NCBI RefSeq assembly: GCF_000473225.1
Contig: NZ_KI421509.1
Location: 3,118,868 to 3,182,867, forward strand
Direction of reading: 5' to 3'
Length of the DNA stretch: 64,000 nucleotides
Source of the DNA: Sedimentitalea nanhaiensis DSM 24252
GTDB taxonomy: Bacteria; Pseudomonadota; Alphaproteobacteria; Rhodobacterales; Rhodobacteraceae
In this document: one piece after another, positions 10,478-20,235 of the stretch
How positions within the stretch are numbered: position 1 is the stretch's first letter
Layout: each line of letters begins with the position of its first letter
The notes under the pieces: model-generated
The model's input: the letters and a program-made list of their open reading frames with translations, nothing else
What the model was told of the DNA's origin: nothing
Database searches by the model: none
Translations under genes and position numbers: made by a program

Positions 10478-13400
10478 ATGAGCGGACAGTGGGAATTCTG
10501 GATCGACCGGGGGGGCACATTTACCGATGTGGTCGCGCGCAAACCCGATGGCGCTCTGGTCACGCACAAGCTGTTGTCCGAGAACCCCGAGCGGTATGCC
10601 GACGCCGCTGTGCAGGGCATCCGCGAAGTCATGGGGGCAGGCAAAGGGTTTCCCGAGGGCGCTATCAACGCCGTCAAGATGGGCACGACGGTGGCGACCA
10701 ATGCGCTGCTGGAACGCAAGGGCGAACCGGTCCTGCTGCTGATTACCAAGGGTTTCCGGGACCTTTTGCAAATCGGCTATCAGACCCGCCCGCGGTTGTT
10801 CGACCTGCATATCGTCCGACCTGAACTGCTGTATCAGAGCGTGGTCGAAATGGACGAACGGCTGGATGCCGATGGCGGGGTCGTGCGCCCGCTGGACGAA
10901 AGTCTGGTTCGCGTGGCGTTGCAATCGGCTTTTGACAGCGGGTTGCGGGCGGTCGCCATTGTCGGGCTGCATGCCTATCTGAACCCGGTGCACGAACAGC
11001 GCGTCGCCCAAGTGGCGCGCGAGATCGGGTTCACCCAGATTTCTGCCAGTCACGAGGTCAGCAAACTGGCCAAACTGGTCGGGCGGGGCGACACCACCGT
11101 GGTCGACGCCTATTTGTCGCCGATTTTGCGGCGCTATGTCGACCAGGTTGCTGGTGCGCTCGATATGGGCCGGGCCTGCGATCGCCTGCTGTTCATGCAA
11201 TCCAGCGGCGGGCTGACCGATGCGCGGCTGTTTCAGGGCAAGGATGCAATCCTGTCCGGTCCCGCGGGCGGTATCGTCGGCATGGTCAAGACCGCCGAGG
11301 TTGCCGGACACAACCGGCTGATCGGCTTTGACATGGGCGGCACCTCGACCGATGTCAGTCACTATGCCGGCACGTACGAGCGCAGTTTTGAAACCGAGGT
11401 CGCGGGCGTGCGGATGCGCGCGCCGATGATGGATATCCACACCGTGGCCGCCGGGGGCGGATCGATCTGCCGGTTTGCCGAGGGACGGTTTCAGGTTGGC
11501 CCGCAAAGTGCGGGGGCCGATCCCGGCCCGGCCTGTTATCGCCGGGGCGGGCCGCTGACGGTGACGGATTGCAATGTCATGCTGGGCAAACTGAACCCCG
11601 ATCATTTCCCACATGTATTTGGCCCGAACGGAGATCAGCCGCTGGATGCCGAAACTGTGCGCGTCCGGTTTGCGGCACTTGCCCAAGAGGTTGCGCAGGA
11701 CACAGGGGAAGACCCTCGGGCACCCGAAGACATCGCCACCGGATTTCTGCAGATCGCCGTGGATAACATGGCCAATGCGATCAAGAAGATCAGTGTGCAG
11801 CGCGGGCATGACGTGACCGGCTACGCTTTGCAGTGCTTTGGCGGGGCGGGCGGACAACACGCCTGTCTCGTGGCGGATGCATTGGGCATGTCGCGGGTGT
11901 TCATCCACCCCTATGCCGGGGTGCTGTCGGCCTATGGCATGGGGCTGGCCGAGATCCGCGCGTTGCGCGAGGTCCAGGTGGATGCGCCGCTGCAAGACAC
12001 CGAGACCGCTGCCGCCGCATTGTCCGAGATTCAGCACGAGGCTGAGGACGAAGTGCGCGAACAGGGGGCCGCCCGGATCCAGTGCGTCCGCCGTGCGCAT
12101 CTGCGATATGACGGTTCGCATCAGGCGCTTGAAGTTCCGTTCGGGACCGGCGAACAGATGCAATCGGCGTTTGAGGCCGCACACAAAAACCGGTTTGGTT
12201 TTGTCTCGCCCGAGCGGGCGATCTTGTTTGAAATGGTTGCAGTCGAAGCGATTGGGGACACCGGCCAGACCCCCGGCGCGACTCCTTTCGGCGACGATCC
12301 CGCCCCGCGCGCCCAGATCGAGATGTACTGCGACGGCGAATGGCAGACGGTGCCGCTGTTTCGCCGCGAGGGTTTGCCACAGGACGCAGCCCTTGTCGGC
12401 CCGGCCATCATCGCCGAAGCCACCGGCACCAATGTGGTCGAACCCGGCTGGGCCGCGCGGCTGGACGATTTGGGCAACCTGATTCTGGAACGGACCCAGG
12501 TGAAAACCCGCAGGCTTGCCGCCGGGACCGAGGCCGACCCCGTACTGCTCGAGGTGATGGGAAATCTGTTCATGTCCGTTGCCGATCAGATGGGCGCGAC
12601 GCTGGCCAATACTTCGTGGTCTGTGAACATCAAGGAGCGGCTGGATTTTTCCTGTGCGATTTTTGATGTCAACGGCGACCTGGTGGCCAACGCCCCGCAT
12701 GTGCCGGTGCATCTGGGCAGCATGAGCGACAGCGTGAAAACCGTGATGCGCGAGAACGCGGGCGATATTCACGAGGGTGACGCCTTTATGCTGAATTCGC
12801 CCTATAACGGCGGCACCCATCTGCCTGATGTGACCGTGATCACGCCGGTGTTTGCCGATGGCAAGCCTGTGTTCTGGTTGGGCAGCCGGGGTCATCATGC
12901 GGATATCGGCGGGCGTACCCCCGGTAGCGCCCCACCCGATAGCACCCATATCGACCAAGAAGGCGTTCTGATCGACAACGTGCGTCTTGTCGCGCGCGGT
13001 GAGTTTCAGCAAGAAACGGCGGAACAGGTGCTGGGATCGGGCAAATATCCCTGTCGCAACATCCCGCAAAACATGGCCGATCTCAAGGCGCAGGTGGCGG
13101 CAAACGAAACCGGGCGACAGGCGTTGCTGCAGATCGCCGCGCATTATGGGCTTGATGTGGTCACGGCCTATATGGGCCATGTTCAGGACAATGCCGAAGA
13201 AAGTGTGCGCCGGGTCCTGGGGCAACTGCCCGGAGGCGAGTTCACCTATCCCATGGACCATGGTGCCGAGATCCGCGTCAGGGTCACCGTTGATCAAGAG
13301 GCGCGAGAGGCGGTGATCGATTTCACCGGCACCTCAGCCCAGCACCGCGGCAACTATAACGCGCCCTATGCGATTTGCCGGGCGGTTGTGCTGTACGTGT

Positions 13401-14053
13401 TCCGGACGCTGGTGGGCACCATCATTCCGCTGAACGAGGGCTGCCTGCATCCGCTGCGCATCATTGCGCCGCAGGGCACCATGCTGAACCCGGCCTATCC
13501 GGCGGCGGTGATTGCCGGCAATACCGAGGTCAGTCAGGCCATGTGCAACGCGCTGTACGGTGCACTGCATGTCATCGCGGGCAGTCAGGCGACGATGAAT
13601 AATTTTGTCTGGGGCAATGACGATTTCCAAAATTACGAAACCATCGCGGGGGGTACCGGGGCCGGGCCGGGGTTTGACGGGTGCGACGCAATCCAGACCC
13701 ACATGACCAACACACGCATGACTGACCCCGAAATTCTGGAAAAACGCTTTCCGGTGCGGCTTGATGAGTTCGGAATTCGTGCGGGCTCGGGAGGGGCCGG
13801 GCGTTGGCATGGGGGCAATGGGGCCACACGGATGATGCGGTTTCTTGCGCCTGTTACCGTTACCACCCTGTGTTCGCATCGCAAAATCCCTCCCTTTGGA
13901 GTCGATGGCGGTGCGCCGGGGGCGGTCGGAGTGAACTGGGCCGAGCTGCCTGATGGCACGCGCGTCGATCTGAAAGGCAACGACGAAATCGATCTGCCCG
14001 CCGGGGCAGTGTTCGGCATGTTCACCCCCGGTGGCGGTGGCTGGGGCGCCTGA
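10478..14053 (+). CDS. Fused hydantoinase A/B, ATP-dependent 5-oxoprolinase type
   Basis: A 1191-residue fusion of HyuA (about 4-690) and HyuB (about 700-1185) domains, the layout of ATP-hydrolysing 5-oxoprolinase (OPLAH/OXP1). The N-terminus [19 protein letters not shown] is the typical acetate-kinase-like nucleotide-site start. The HyuA core includes [11 protein letters not shown], and the HyuB part includes [16 protein letters not shown] and RGHHADIGG. The likely reaction is opening of 5-oxo-L-proline to glutamate with ATP; hydantoin substrates cannot be excluded. ATG 10478 follows GGAGG with good spacing. It is divergent from mutL and is not next to gamma-glutamyl-cycle genes, although gshB lies elsewhere in the window. 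Confidence 0.9.
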   Translation: MSGQWEFWIDRGGTFTDVVARKPDGALVTHKLLSENPERYADAAVQGIREVMGAGKGFPEGAINAVKMGTTVATNALLERKGEPVLLLITKGFRDLLQIGYQTRPRLFDLHIVRPELLYQSVVEMDERLDADGGVVRPLDESLVRVALQSAFDSGLRAVAIVGLHAYLNPVHEQRVAQVAREIGFTQISASHEVSKLAKLVGRGDTTVVDAYLSPILRRYVDQVAGALDMGRACDRLLFMQSSGGLTDARLFQGKDAILSGPAGGIVGMVKTAEVAGHNRLIGFDMGGTSTDVSHYAGTYERSFETEVAGVRMRAPMMDIHTVAAGGGSICRFAEGRFQVGPQSAGADPGPACYRRGGPLTVTDCNVMLGKLNPDHFPHVFGPNGDQPLDAETVRVRFAALAQEVAQDTGEDPRAPEDIATGFLQIAVDNMANAIKKISVQRGHDVTGYALQCFGGAGGQHACLVADALGMSRVFIHPYAGVLSAYGMGLAEIRALREVQVDAPLQDTETAAAALSEIQHEAEDEVREQGAARIQCVRRAHLRYDGSHQALEVPFGTGEQMQSAFEAAHKNRFGFVSPERAILFEMVAVEAIGDTGQTPGATPFGDDPAPRAQIEMYCDGEWQTVPLFRREGLPQDAALVGPAIIAEATGTNVVEPGWAARLDDLGNLILERTQVKTRRLAAGTEADPVLLEVMGNLFMSVADQMGATLANTSWSVNIKERLDFSCAIFDVNGDLVANAPHVPVHLGSMSDSVKTVMRENAGDIHEGDAFMLNSPYNGGTHLPDVTVITPVFADGKPVFWLGSRGHHADIGGRTPGSAPPDSTHIDQEGVLIDNVRLVARGEFQQETAEQVLGSGKYPCRNIPQNMADLKAQVAANETGRQALLQIAAHYGLDVVTAYMGHVQDNAEESVRRVLGQLPGGEFTYPMDHGAEIRVRVTVDQEAREAVIDFTGTSAQHRGNYNAPYAICRAVVLYVFRTLVGTIIPLNEGCLHPLRIIAPQGTMLNPAYPAAVIAGNTEVSQAMCNALYGALHVIAGSQATMNNFVWGNDDFQNYETIAGGTGAGPGFDGCDAIQTHMTNTRMTDPEILEKRFPVRLDEFGIRAGSGGAGRWHGGNGATRMMRFLAPVTVTTLCSHRKIPPFGVDGGAPGAVGVNWAELPDGTRVDLKGNDEIDLPAGAVFGMFTPGGGGWGA

Positions 14054-14112
14054 CCGCCGGCGATTGTGCTATACATTGGCAAGCCAACCGGATAGGAGCC
14101 GGCGCTTGAGCC

Positions 14113-16173
14113 ATGCGCGCGGCCGAACGCGCCAACAAAACAAGGGCGCCGAACTTGAAACAGACACTTGCAGATGCGCTGAGCCAGCAGGGCTATGATA
14201 CCCTGACACAGGTCCAGCAGGCCGTGACCGACCCCGAACTGGGACATTCGGACCTGCTGGTCTCGGCCCAGACCGGATCGGGCAAGACTGTCGGTTTCGG
14301 ACTGGCCATCGCGCCAACCATCCTGGGCGAGGGCGATCATTTCGCCGCTGCCGCCGCTCCGCTTGCGCTGGTCATCGCCCCGACCCGTGAATTGGCGCTG
14401 CAGGTCAAGCGCGAACTTTCCTGGTTATTTGGCAAGGCGGGCGCGCATCTGGCCTCGTGCGTTGGCGGCATGGACATGCGCGACGAACGCCGGGCATTGG
14501 CGCGCGGCGCGCATATCGTGGTGGCGACGCCGGGGCGGCTGCGCGATCACATCATGCGCGGTTCTATCGATATGTCGGTTCTGCGGGCCATCGTGCTGGA
14601 CGAGGCCGACGAGATGCTGGACCTAGGCTTTCAGGAGGATCTGGAATTCATCCTGGCCGAGGCACCAGAAACCCGCCGCACCCTGATGTTTTCAGCTACG
14701 GTGCCGCGTGGCATCGCCAATCTGGCTGGTAAATACCAGACCGATGCCAAACGCATCACCACCGCCGCCGAGAACCGCCAGCACAGCGATATCGAATATC
14801 GCGCCCTTTCGGTTGCCGCGCGCGATACGGAAAACGCCATTATCAACGTATTGCGGTTTTACGAAGCGCCCAACGCATTGGTTTTCGCCAACACCCGCGC
14901 CATGGTGAACCGGCTGACCACGCGGCTGTCAAATCGCGGCTTTTCGGTTGTGGCCCTGTCCGGCGAGTTGTCGCAGGCTGAGCGCACGCACGCCCTGCAG
15001 GCGATGCGGGATGGCCGTGCGCGGGTCTGTGTTGCCACCGATGTTGCCGCGCGGGGCATCGACCTGCCCAGTCTTGATCTGGTGGTGCATGCGGAACTGC
15101 CCACCAGTCATGAAACCCTGCTGCATCGGTCGGGTCGCACCGGGCGGGCCGGACGCAAGGGGGTGAGCGCACTGATCGTGCCGCCCGCCGCACGCAAGAA
15201 ATGCGAGCGCCTGTTGCGGTTTGCCAAACTGACGGCGGGTTGGGCCGAGGCCCCTTCGGCGGAGGAGGTGCGCGCACGCGATGGCGAAAGAATGCTGGCC
15301 GATCCGGTTTGGGCGCAGCCGGTCGAATTGTCGGATGCTGCACAGGCGCTGGTTGCGCAATTCAGTGCCGAACAGATCGCGGCAGCCTATGTGGCGCTGT
15401 ATGAAACCCGCCATTCCGCACCCGAAGAACTGTTGGCCCCCGGTCCGGTAGGCAAGCCCGAACCCCGCGCGGCCTTTGGCCCCAGCGTGTGGTTTTCAGT
15501 GTCTGGCGGCAAGAAGGCCGGGATTGAAACCCGCCGATTGCTGCCAATTCTGTGCAAGGCAGGTAATATCACCAAGGACGACATCGGCGCGATCCGGATC
15601 CAGTTCAACGAAAGCTATGTCGAAATTCGTCAGGCCAGTGCCGATGGATTTGCTGCGGCTCTTGGTCCGGACATGACGGTCGAGGACAATGCCAAGGTCA
15701 CCCGGCTGGACAAGGCCCCCGATCTGGGTGGCTCGTCGCGCCCAGGCAGCAAACCCTTTGCCGGTCAACCCAAACCGCATCGGGGACCCCGCCGGGTCGA
15801 ACCTGATACCGTGCCGGAACAGCCGGTACCCGAACCAGCGCCGGTCAAGGCAGCTGCCGCCGCACCGATCGACTGGAACGACGCCCCCGCAGCGCGGGTG
15901 AAAAAGCCGAAGCCGGGGGTGAAACCCAAGGGCACTGCCGCGAAATCCAAGCGGCCCAGGCAGGCTATTGCCGGTCGGCCCGAAGACACCAGCCAACCGT
16001 ATCAGCCGCGCGGCAGCGCCGTGGGCAAGCGCAAGCCAAAGACCACCGCACCAGGGCAGGCCCCCGCGGCGGGCAAACCCAACAGCAAGAAAAACAAGGC
16101 CCGCGCCGCTGCCGCGGCGTCAAAACCCCGAGGCGGAGAAAAGCCACCCAAACGGCACACGCCGAAATCGTGA
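14113..16173 (+). CDS. DEAD-box RNA helicase with DbpA-like RNA-binding domain
   Basis: A 686-residue helicase. Motifs are I AQTGSGKT (52-59), Ia PTRELALQV, Ib TPGR, II DEAD (163-166), III SAT (194-196) and VI HRSGRTGRAGR near 340. A DbpA/CsdA-type RNA-recognition domain follows at about 455-520 (FGPSVWFSVSGGKKAGIETR). The last 160 residues are a Lys/Pro/Ala-rich, probably disordered tail. This architecture fits ribosome assembly or mRNA remodelling helicases. The start is uncertain: ATG 14113 has only a distant GGAG, and TTG 14154 near the helicase domain is an alternative. It begins 59 bases after the oxoprolinase. Confidence 0.88.
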   Translation: MRAAERANKTRAPNLKQTLADALSQQGYDTLTQVQQAVTDPELGHSDLLVSAQTGSGKTVGFGLAIAPTILGEGDHFAAAAAPLALVIAPTRELALQVKRELSWLFGKAGAHLASCVGGMDMRDERRALARGAHIVVATPGRLRDHIMRGSIDMSVLRAIVLDEADEMLDLGFQEDLEFILAEAPETRRTLMFSATVPRGIANLAGKYQTDAKRITTAAENRQHSDIEYRALSVAARDTENAIINVLRFYEAPNALVFANTRAMVNRLTTRLSNRGFSVVALSGELSQAERTHALQAMRDGRARVCVATDVAARGIDLPSLDLVVHAELPTSHETLLHRSGRTGRAGRKGVSALIVPPAARKKCERLLRFAKLTAGWAEAPSAEEVRARDGERMLADPVWAQPVELSDAAQALVAQFSAEQIAAAYVALYETRHSAPEELLAPGPVGKPEPRAAFGPSVWFSVSGGKKAGIETRRLLPILCKAGNITKDDIGAIRIQFNESYVEIRQASADGFAAALGPDMTVEDNAKVTRLDKAPDLGGSSRPGSKPFAGQPKPHRGPRRVEPDTVPEQPVPEPAPVKAAAAAPIDWNDAPAARVKKPKPGVKPKGTAAKSKRPRQAIAGRPEDTSQPYQPRGSAVGKRKPKTTAPGQAPAAGKPNSKKNKARAAAAASKPRGGEKPPKRHTPKS

Positions 16174-16177
16174 TGGA

Positions 16178-17107
16178 TCAGCCCTGTTGCGGTGCCCCTG
16201 CGCGGGTGCGGCAAGGGCCGAACCGGGCTGCGACCGCCAGGATCAGCCCTGACATGGTTGCAATCATGCCCGCAGCGCTGACCGCGTCCTGACCGCCCAG
16301 CCACAGCGGTCCATACCCGGCCAGAACATACCCGCTGACCGCTGCGGTGACCGCAAAGATCACGCTCCATAGGACCTGATGTTCCAGCCGGTTGGTCATC
16401 AGCCGTGCCGCTGCGGGCGGGCAGATGAACATGGCTATCACGATGATCGATCCGACTGCGTCAAACGACGCCACCGCCGCAATCGCTGCCGTGACCACCA
16501 GCGCCAGTCCGAGAAGGTTGGTTCGAATGCCGAGGGTGCGCGCAAAGCCTTCGTCAAAGGTTGACAGCTTCAAGGGCCGCCAGAACACCACGGTAAACAG
16601 AACCACGGCTATCAGCGTCACGGCGATGCGAGGCAATTCCGGTGGCAAGCCGCGCAGTGCCTCGAGATCCAGCAGAGAGGCCCAGCCGGTGGCATCCAGC
16701 CAGATGAGGCTTTCCAGATTGCCGTACAGCGCGTGCTCTACGTCCAGATGTACGGTCGAGGTATCCGATTGCTCTAGCAACAGCACGCCCGCAGCGAACA
16801 TTGAGGTGAACACCACACCCATCGCCGCGCCGGGTTCGATCCGGCCCAGACGCCGGATGGCCTCGATCAGCATAACCGCCAGGACGGCGGCTCCGGCGGC
16901 GCCAGCCATCATCGGCCAGGTGGATATGACCCCGGTGACCAGAAAGGCGACCACGATGCCGGGCAGCACCACATGGCTGATCGCATCCCCGATCAGCGCC
17001 TGTCGCCGCAATACAAGAAAATTCCCGGGCAGCGCGCAGGCAACGGCCGCAAGCGTGCCAATCAGCAACGGGGACAACGACAGCGGAACGAACTCGGCAC
17101 CAGTCAT
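16178..17107 (-). CDS. Metal (Mn/Zn/Fe) ABC transporter permease, second subunit
   Basis: A 309-residue ABC-3 family permease with about eight hydrophobic helices. It contains the family segment RRQALIGDAISHVVLPGIVVAF and FDEGFARTLGIRT before the last helices. It is the last gene of a four-gene importer operon, and its ATG overlaps the upstream permease stop (ATGA). The two unequal permeases would form a heterodimeric channel, as in SitCD, TroCD or MntCD systems. It converges with the DEAD-box helicase gene across four bases. Confidence 0.9.
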   Translation of the reverse strand: MTGAEFVPLSLSPLLIGTLAAVACALPGNFLVLRRQALIGDAISHVVLPGIVVAFLVTGVISTWPMMAGAAGAAVLAVMLIEAIRRLGRIEPGAAMGVVFTSMFAAGVLLLEQSDTSTVHLDVEHALYGNLESLIWLDATGWASLLDLEALRGLPPELPRIAVTLIAVVLFTVVFWRPLKLSTFDEGFARTLGIRTNLLGLALVVTAAIAAVASFDAVGSIIVIAMFICPPAAARLMTNRLEHQVLWSVIFAVTAAVSGYVLAGYGPLWLGGQDAVSAAGMIATMSGLILAVAARFGPCRTRAGAPQQG

Positions 17108-18309
17108 GCGACCACTCCTTTCGGGCCACCGATGGCGCGGTCAAGCTCGGTGATCTGGTCGGGGGTTAGCACGGTTTCTATATCGCGAAGCCCGTCATAC
17201 AGCGCCGCTGCGGCTTCATAGTCCTGATCCGACCGGATCATCTGCCAGCGTCGTTCGTCCCGCAATGCCTTGGCGGCGCGGGCGCGTCCCTGATCGGTGG
17301 CCACACCGTCGGGACGCGCCAGCCCGGCGCGTTTCAACAGACGCAGGGTCAGCGGTTCATAGATCAGGTGGCCTTGGGCCAGTGCCAGCAATCCCTGACG
17401 CAGGTGCACCCGTTTCTGAAACCGCAAATGTCGCAACACGGCGGCCAGAACCCCACGCCCGGGCGCCAAAAGCAGCGACGCGGCAAACAACACAAAACTG
17501 ACCAGCACGATGATTGGCCCCGTTGGCAGGTTCGGGGCCGACGCAGAAATTGCCGCGCCGGCATAGCCGGACATTCCGCCCAACAGGCCTGCCAACAGCA
17601 CGACCCGGTCGCTGCGTTCGGTCCAGAACCGGGCAGTAACGGCGGGGATGATCAGCAGGGCCACGATCAGGATCAGCCCGACGATCTTCAGCCCGACAAC
17701 GGTGACCGCCATCACAAGCCCCATCATCGCCAGATCGATCCGATGCACCGGCAACCCGCGTGCCGCTGCATATTCGGGATCGAACGCCACCAGTGTCATC
17801 GGCCGACGCAGCACCAACAGCAGCGCCAAGGTCAACGCGCCGCCAAGTGTGATTACAATGGCGTCCGACCACAGCATTCCGGCGGTTGATCCCAGAAGGA
17901 AACTCTCGAGCCCCGCCTGCCGACCCGATCCCATGGTCTGAATCACCGTCAATAGCACGATGCCAAACCCGAAAAAGACGGACAGCACGGCCCCGATGGC
18001 GGCATCCTCGGCCAATCGGGTGTGGCGTACCAGCCAGCCGAGACACAACAAGCCGATCCAGGCAGAAATGGCCGATCCCGTCAGCAATCCCAACAGGTTG
18101 CGCCCATCCCCGCCCAGGGCGACCATCAGGATGAACGCCAGACATACGCCGGGCAAGGTTGCGTGGCTGATGGCATCGCTGACCAGAGCGCGTTTGCGTA
18201 GAAACAGAAAGGTGCCCGTGGCCCCGGCGGCAATGCCCAACAAGGTCGCACCAACGGCGACCAGGCTGGCGTTATAGCCTAGTTGCAACAGCAGCGCGTC
18301 GCGTATCAT
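17104..18309 (-). CDS. Metal ABC transporter permease with long cytoplasmic C-terminal extension
   Basis: A 401-residue ABC-3 permease. The first ~285 residues are the membrane domain, with RKRALVSDAISHATLPGVCLAF and FDPEYAAARGLPV. The last ~115 residues are soluble. They include FQKRVHLRQGLLALAQGHLIYE and a TLRLLKRAGLARPDGV stretch resembling the winged-helix tails reported for some TroC-type permeases; that match is from memory. ATG 18309 starts four bases after the ATPase stop. The extension may couple transport to metal or ATPase status (inference). Confidence 0.88.
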   Translation of the reverse strand: MIRDALLLQLGYNASLVAVGATLLGIAAGATGTFLFLRKRALVSDAISHATLPGVCLAFILMVALGGDGRNLLGLLTGSAISAWIGLLCLGWLVRHTRLAEDAAIGAVLSVFFGFGIVLLTVIQTMGSGRQAGLESFLLGSTAGMLWSDAIVITLGGALTLALLLVLRRPMTLVAFDPEYAAARGLPVHRIDLAMMGLVMAVTVVGLKIVGLILIVALLIIPAVTARFWTERSDRVVLLAGLLGGMSGYAGAAISASAPNLPTGPIIVLVSFVLFAASLLLAPGRGVLAAVLRHLRFQKRVHLRQGLLALAQGHLIYEPLTLRLLKRAGLARPDGVATDQGRARAAKALRDERRWQMIRSDQDYEAAAALYDGLRDIETVLTPDQITELDRAIGGPKGVVA

Positions 18310-18313
18310 TGCA

Positions 18314-19120
18314 TCACACCAGCGCGGCGGCCAATTGGTCCACCTGTGCCGTTGCCAACCGCCCGCCATAGGTGGCTTGCAGCGTTTCGGCGGTAAAGCA
18401 GGTGTCAACCGGACCTTCGGCGACCTTGCTGGTGTTGATCAGGAACACGTTGTCGAAATAGTCTCGCACGGTGGCCAGATCGTGATGCACGACGACAACG
18501 GTCTTGCCCTCGGCGCGCAGCGACTTCAGCACATTGATGATCGCCTTTTCCGTCGCGGCATCGACTCCGGCAAAGGGTTCGTCCAGCAGATACAGATCCG
18601 CATCCTGTGCCAGCGCCCGGGCAAGAAATACCCGTTGCTGCTGGCCGCCAGACAGTTGCCCGATCTGGCGTTCGGCGAAATCGGCCATGCCGACGCGTTC
18701 CAGGCAGTGTTTCGCGCGCAGCCGATGTGTGTTGCGGACGCGGCCCAGCAGGCCCAATTGGCGATAGAGGCCCATCAAAACCACGTCGATGACGCGGGTG
18801 GGAAAATCCCAGTCGATGCTGGCGCGCTGCGGCACATAGGCGATGCGAGCGCGTTGCCGCTCCAGCGGCGCACCAAATACCTGTATCTGCCCGGACAGCG
18901 GTTTGACGATTCCCAGCGCGGCCTTAAGCAGGGTGGACTTGCCCGCGCCGTTGGGGCCGATGATTGCGGTCATCTTGCCAGCCTCAACCGCCATATCCAC
19001 CGAAAAGACAGCGGGTTTCTGACCGTATGACACAGTCAGACCACGGATCGACAAGGGGCTTTCCATGGCCCTGGAAGGCTGCGGTGCCTTGCCGTCCAGA
19101 GTTGCAAGTTCAATCGTCAT
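18314..19120 (-). CDS. Metal ABC transporter ATP-binding protein
   Basis: A 268-residue ABC ATPase. Walker A is GPNGAGKST, the Q-loop lies in AYVPQRASIDWDFP, the signature is LSGGQQQR, Walker B/D-loop is LYLLDEPFAGVD, and the switch histidine is in VVHHDL. The WDFPTRVIDVVLMG segment is typical of the Mn/Zn/Fe (MntB/TroB/ZnuC) branch. It energises import by the adjacent permease pair. ATG 19120 begins one base past the TGA of the substrate-binding gene, indicating tight operon coupling. Confidence 0.92.
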   Translation of the reverse strand: MTIELATLDGKAPQPSRAMESPLSIRGLTVSYGQKPAVFSVDMAVEAGKMTAIIGPNGAGKSTLLKAALGIVKPLSGQIQVFGAPLERQRARIAYVPQRASIDWDFPTRVIDVVLMGLYRQLGLLGRVRNTHRLRAKHCLERVGMADFAERQIGQLSGGQQQRVFLARALAQDADLYLLDEPFAGVDAATEKAIINVLKSLRAEGKTVVVVHHDLATVRDYFDNVFLINTSKVAEGPVDTCFTAETLQATYGGRLATAQVDQLAAALV

Positions 19121-19121
19121 T

Positions 19122-20084
19122 TCAGGATCCCGCCAATAATTTTCCGGCCATGCCGCGCGCGGGAACATCTGCTCCCAGCGCTGCGGCAATCACGGTCACG
19201 TTGTGGTCGATCATTCCGAGATATGTGCCTTCATATGTGCCATCCGGACCCATTGCGTCGCTGTACAACTCGCCACCGATGCTGACGGTATGGCCCCTGG
19301 CCGCCGCGCCTTCTATCACCGCACGGATATTACGGTCCGACACCGAGCTTTCGACAAATACGGCGGTGATGCCACGCTCTACCAGCGTGTCGACCAGCGC
19401 CTTGATCCGGTTCAGCCCGGCCTCGCTTTCGGTCGAGATACCCTGAATGCCCAGAACTTCGATGCCGTAGGACACACCAAAATAGCCGAACGCGTCATGG
19501 GCGGTCAGCAATACCCGGTTCTCGGGCGGAATCAGCGCCATGCTGGCTTTGGCATAGTCAGACAGCCGGTCCAGGTCGGCCAGATGCACAGCGGCGTTGG
19601 CGGCAAACGTATCGGCGTTTTCGGGTTGGGTTTCGCTCAGGGCAATCTGCACCTGTTCGACGACTTTTTTCCAAAGCACCGGCGTCATCCAGACATGGGG
19701 GTCGAACTTGTCGGCATAGCTGTCGTGGCCGCGAAGCAGTTCATGTGGCAGACCGTCTGCCACCGCCACAACGTTGCGCTTGCGTCCAAGATCCTGAAAA
19801 AAATTTTCCATTTGCGCTTCGAGATACAGGCCGTGCCAGAGTACCAGATCGGCGCGAGTCATTGCGACGATATCGGTGCGTGTCTGCCGGTAGGAATGCG
19901 GATCGACTCCAGGACCCATTAAGGCCTTGACCTCGACCAGATCGCCGCCAACCTGCCGCGCCGCATCCGCGATCATGCCCGTCGTCGCCACCACTTTCAG
20001 TGGCTGTCCGGCAAGTGCTGGACCGGCAAAGGGCAGAACCAGTGCTGCGGCGAGGGCAAAAAGGGTTGTTCGGCGTGGAATCAT
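19122..20084 (-). CDS. Metal ABC transporter substrate-binding protein (TroA-like)
   Basis: A 320-residue periplasmic cluster A-I binding protein with a signal peptide (cleavage near ALA-G26). Probable metal ligands are H63 (DPHSYRQ), H130 (DPHVWM), H196 (TAHDAFGYF) and D276 (LYSDAMG). This His3-Asp set resembles TroA more than the His2-Glu-Asp set of PsaA/MntC proteins. The short loop lacks the His-rich stretch of ZnuA. Sequence alone leaves Mn, Zn or Fe open; the Mur-like operator upstream favours manganese. First gene of the importer operon. Confidence 0.9.
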   Translation of the reverse strand: MIPRRTTLFALAAALVLPFAGPALAGQPLKVVATTGMIADAARQVGGDLVEVKALMGPGVDPHSYRQTRTDIVAMTRADLVLWHGLYLEAQMENFFQDLGRKRNVVAVADGLPHELLRGHDSYADKFDPHVWMTPVLWKKVVEQVQIALSETQPENADTFAANAAVHLADLDRLSDYAKASMALIPPENRVLLTAHDAFGYFGVSYGIEVLGIQGISTESEAGLNRIKALVDTLVERGITAVFVESSVSDRNIRAVIEGAAARGHTVSIGGELYSDAMGPDGTYEGTYLGMIDHNVTVIAAALGADVPARGMAGKLLAGS

Positions 20085-20113
20085 TGGATCCGTCCAGTTT
20101 ATGTCTGTCCGAG

Positions 20114-20144
20114 AGTATATGAGAGTGGCTCGCAACCAAGTCAA
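20114..20144 (-). promoter_or_regulatory. Putative promoter of the metal ABC operon
   Basis: On the minus strand, TTGACT (20144-20139) and TATACT (20119-20114) are separated by 19 bases. This is slightly longer than ideal for sigma-70, and it would place the start of transcription about 23 bases before the first start codon. The -35 element directly abuts the Mur-like box. Confidence 0.45.
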
Positions 20145-20165
20145 TGCTATTGAGAATTATTCGCA
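20145..20165. promoter_or_regulatory. Mur/Fur-type operator upstream of the metal ABC operon
   Basis: A 21-base imperfect palindrome with outer half-sites TGC...GCA. On the minus strand it reads TGCGAATAAT, a central T, then CTCAATAGCA; 12 of the 20 non-central positions obey the dyad. The TGC-N-A...T-N-GCA frame resembles the manganese-responsive Mur boxes described for alphaproteobacterial sitABCD/mnt genes. It lies about 60 bases upstream of the substrate-binding gene and touches the predicted -35 element, a position suited to repression by metal-loaded Mur. The regulator gene is not in this window. Confidence 0.65.
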
Positions 20166-20235
20166 AGAGAAAAGCGAAACCCATCACTGGATCGGGTCAG
20201 TTACGTAACATCATGTTGAAAAAGTCGGACAGCGT

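Noticed and set aside
10355-13297. A 981-codon open minus-strand extension upstream of mutL, antisense to the oxoprolinase gene
   Set aside because: It is fused in frame to mutL only because high third-position GC removes stops on the opposite strand. The extension has no MutL or other recognisable similarity, and the plus-strand gene is a complete known family.
20200-20209. Palindrome GTTACGTAAC between pcs and the metal operon
   Set aside because: Too short and isolated to assign; it does not overlap the predicted promoter or Mur-like box.
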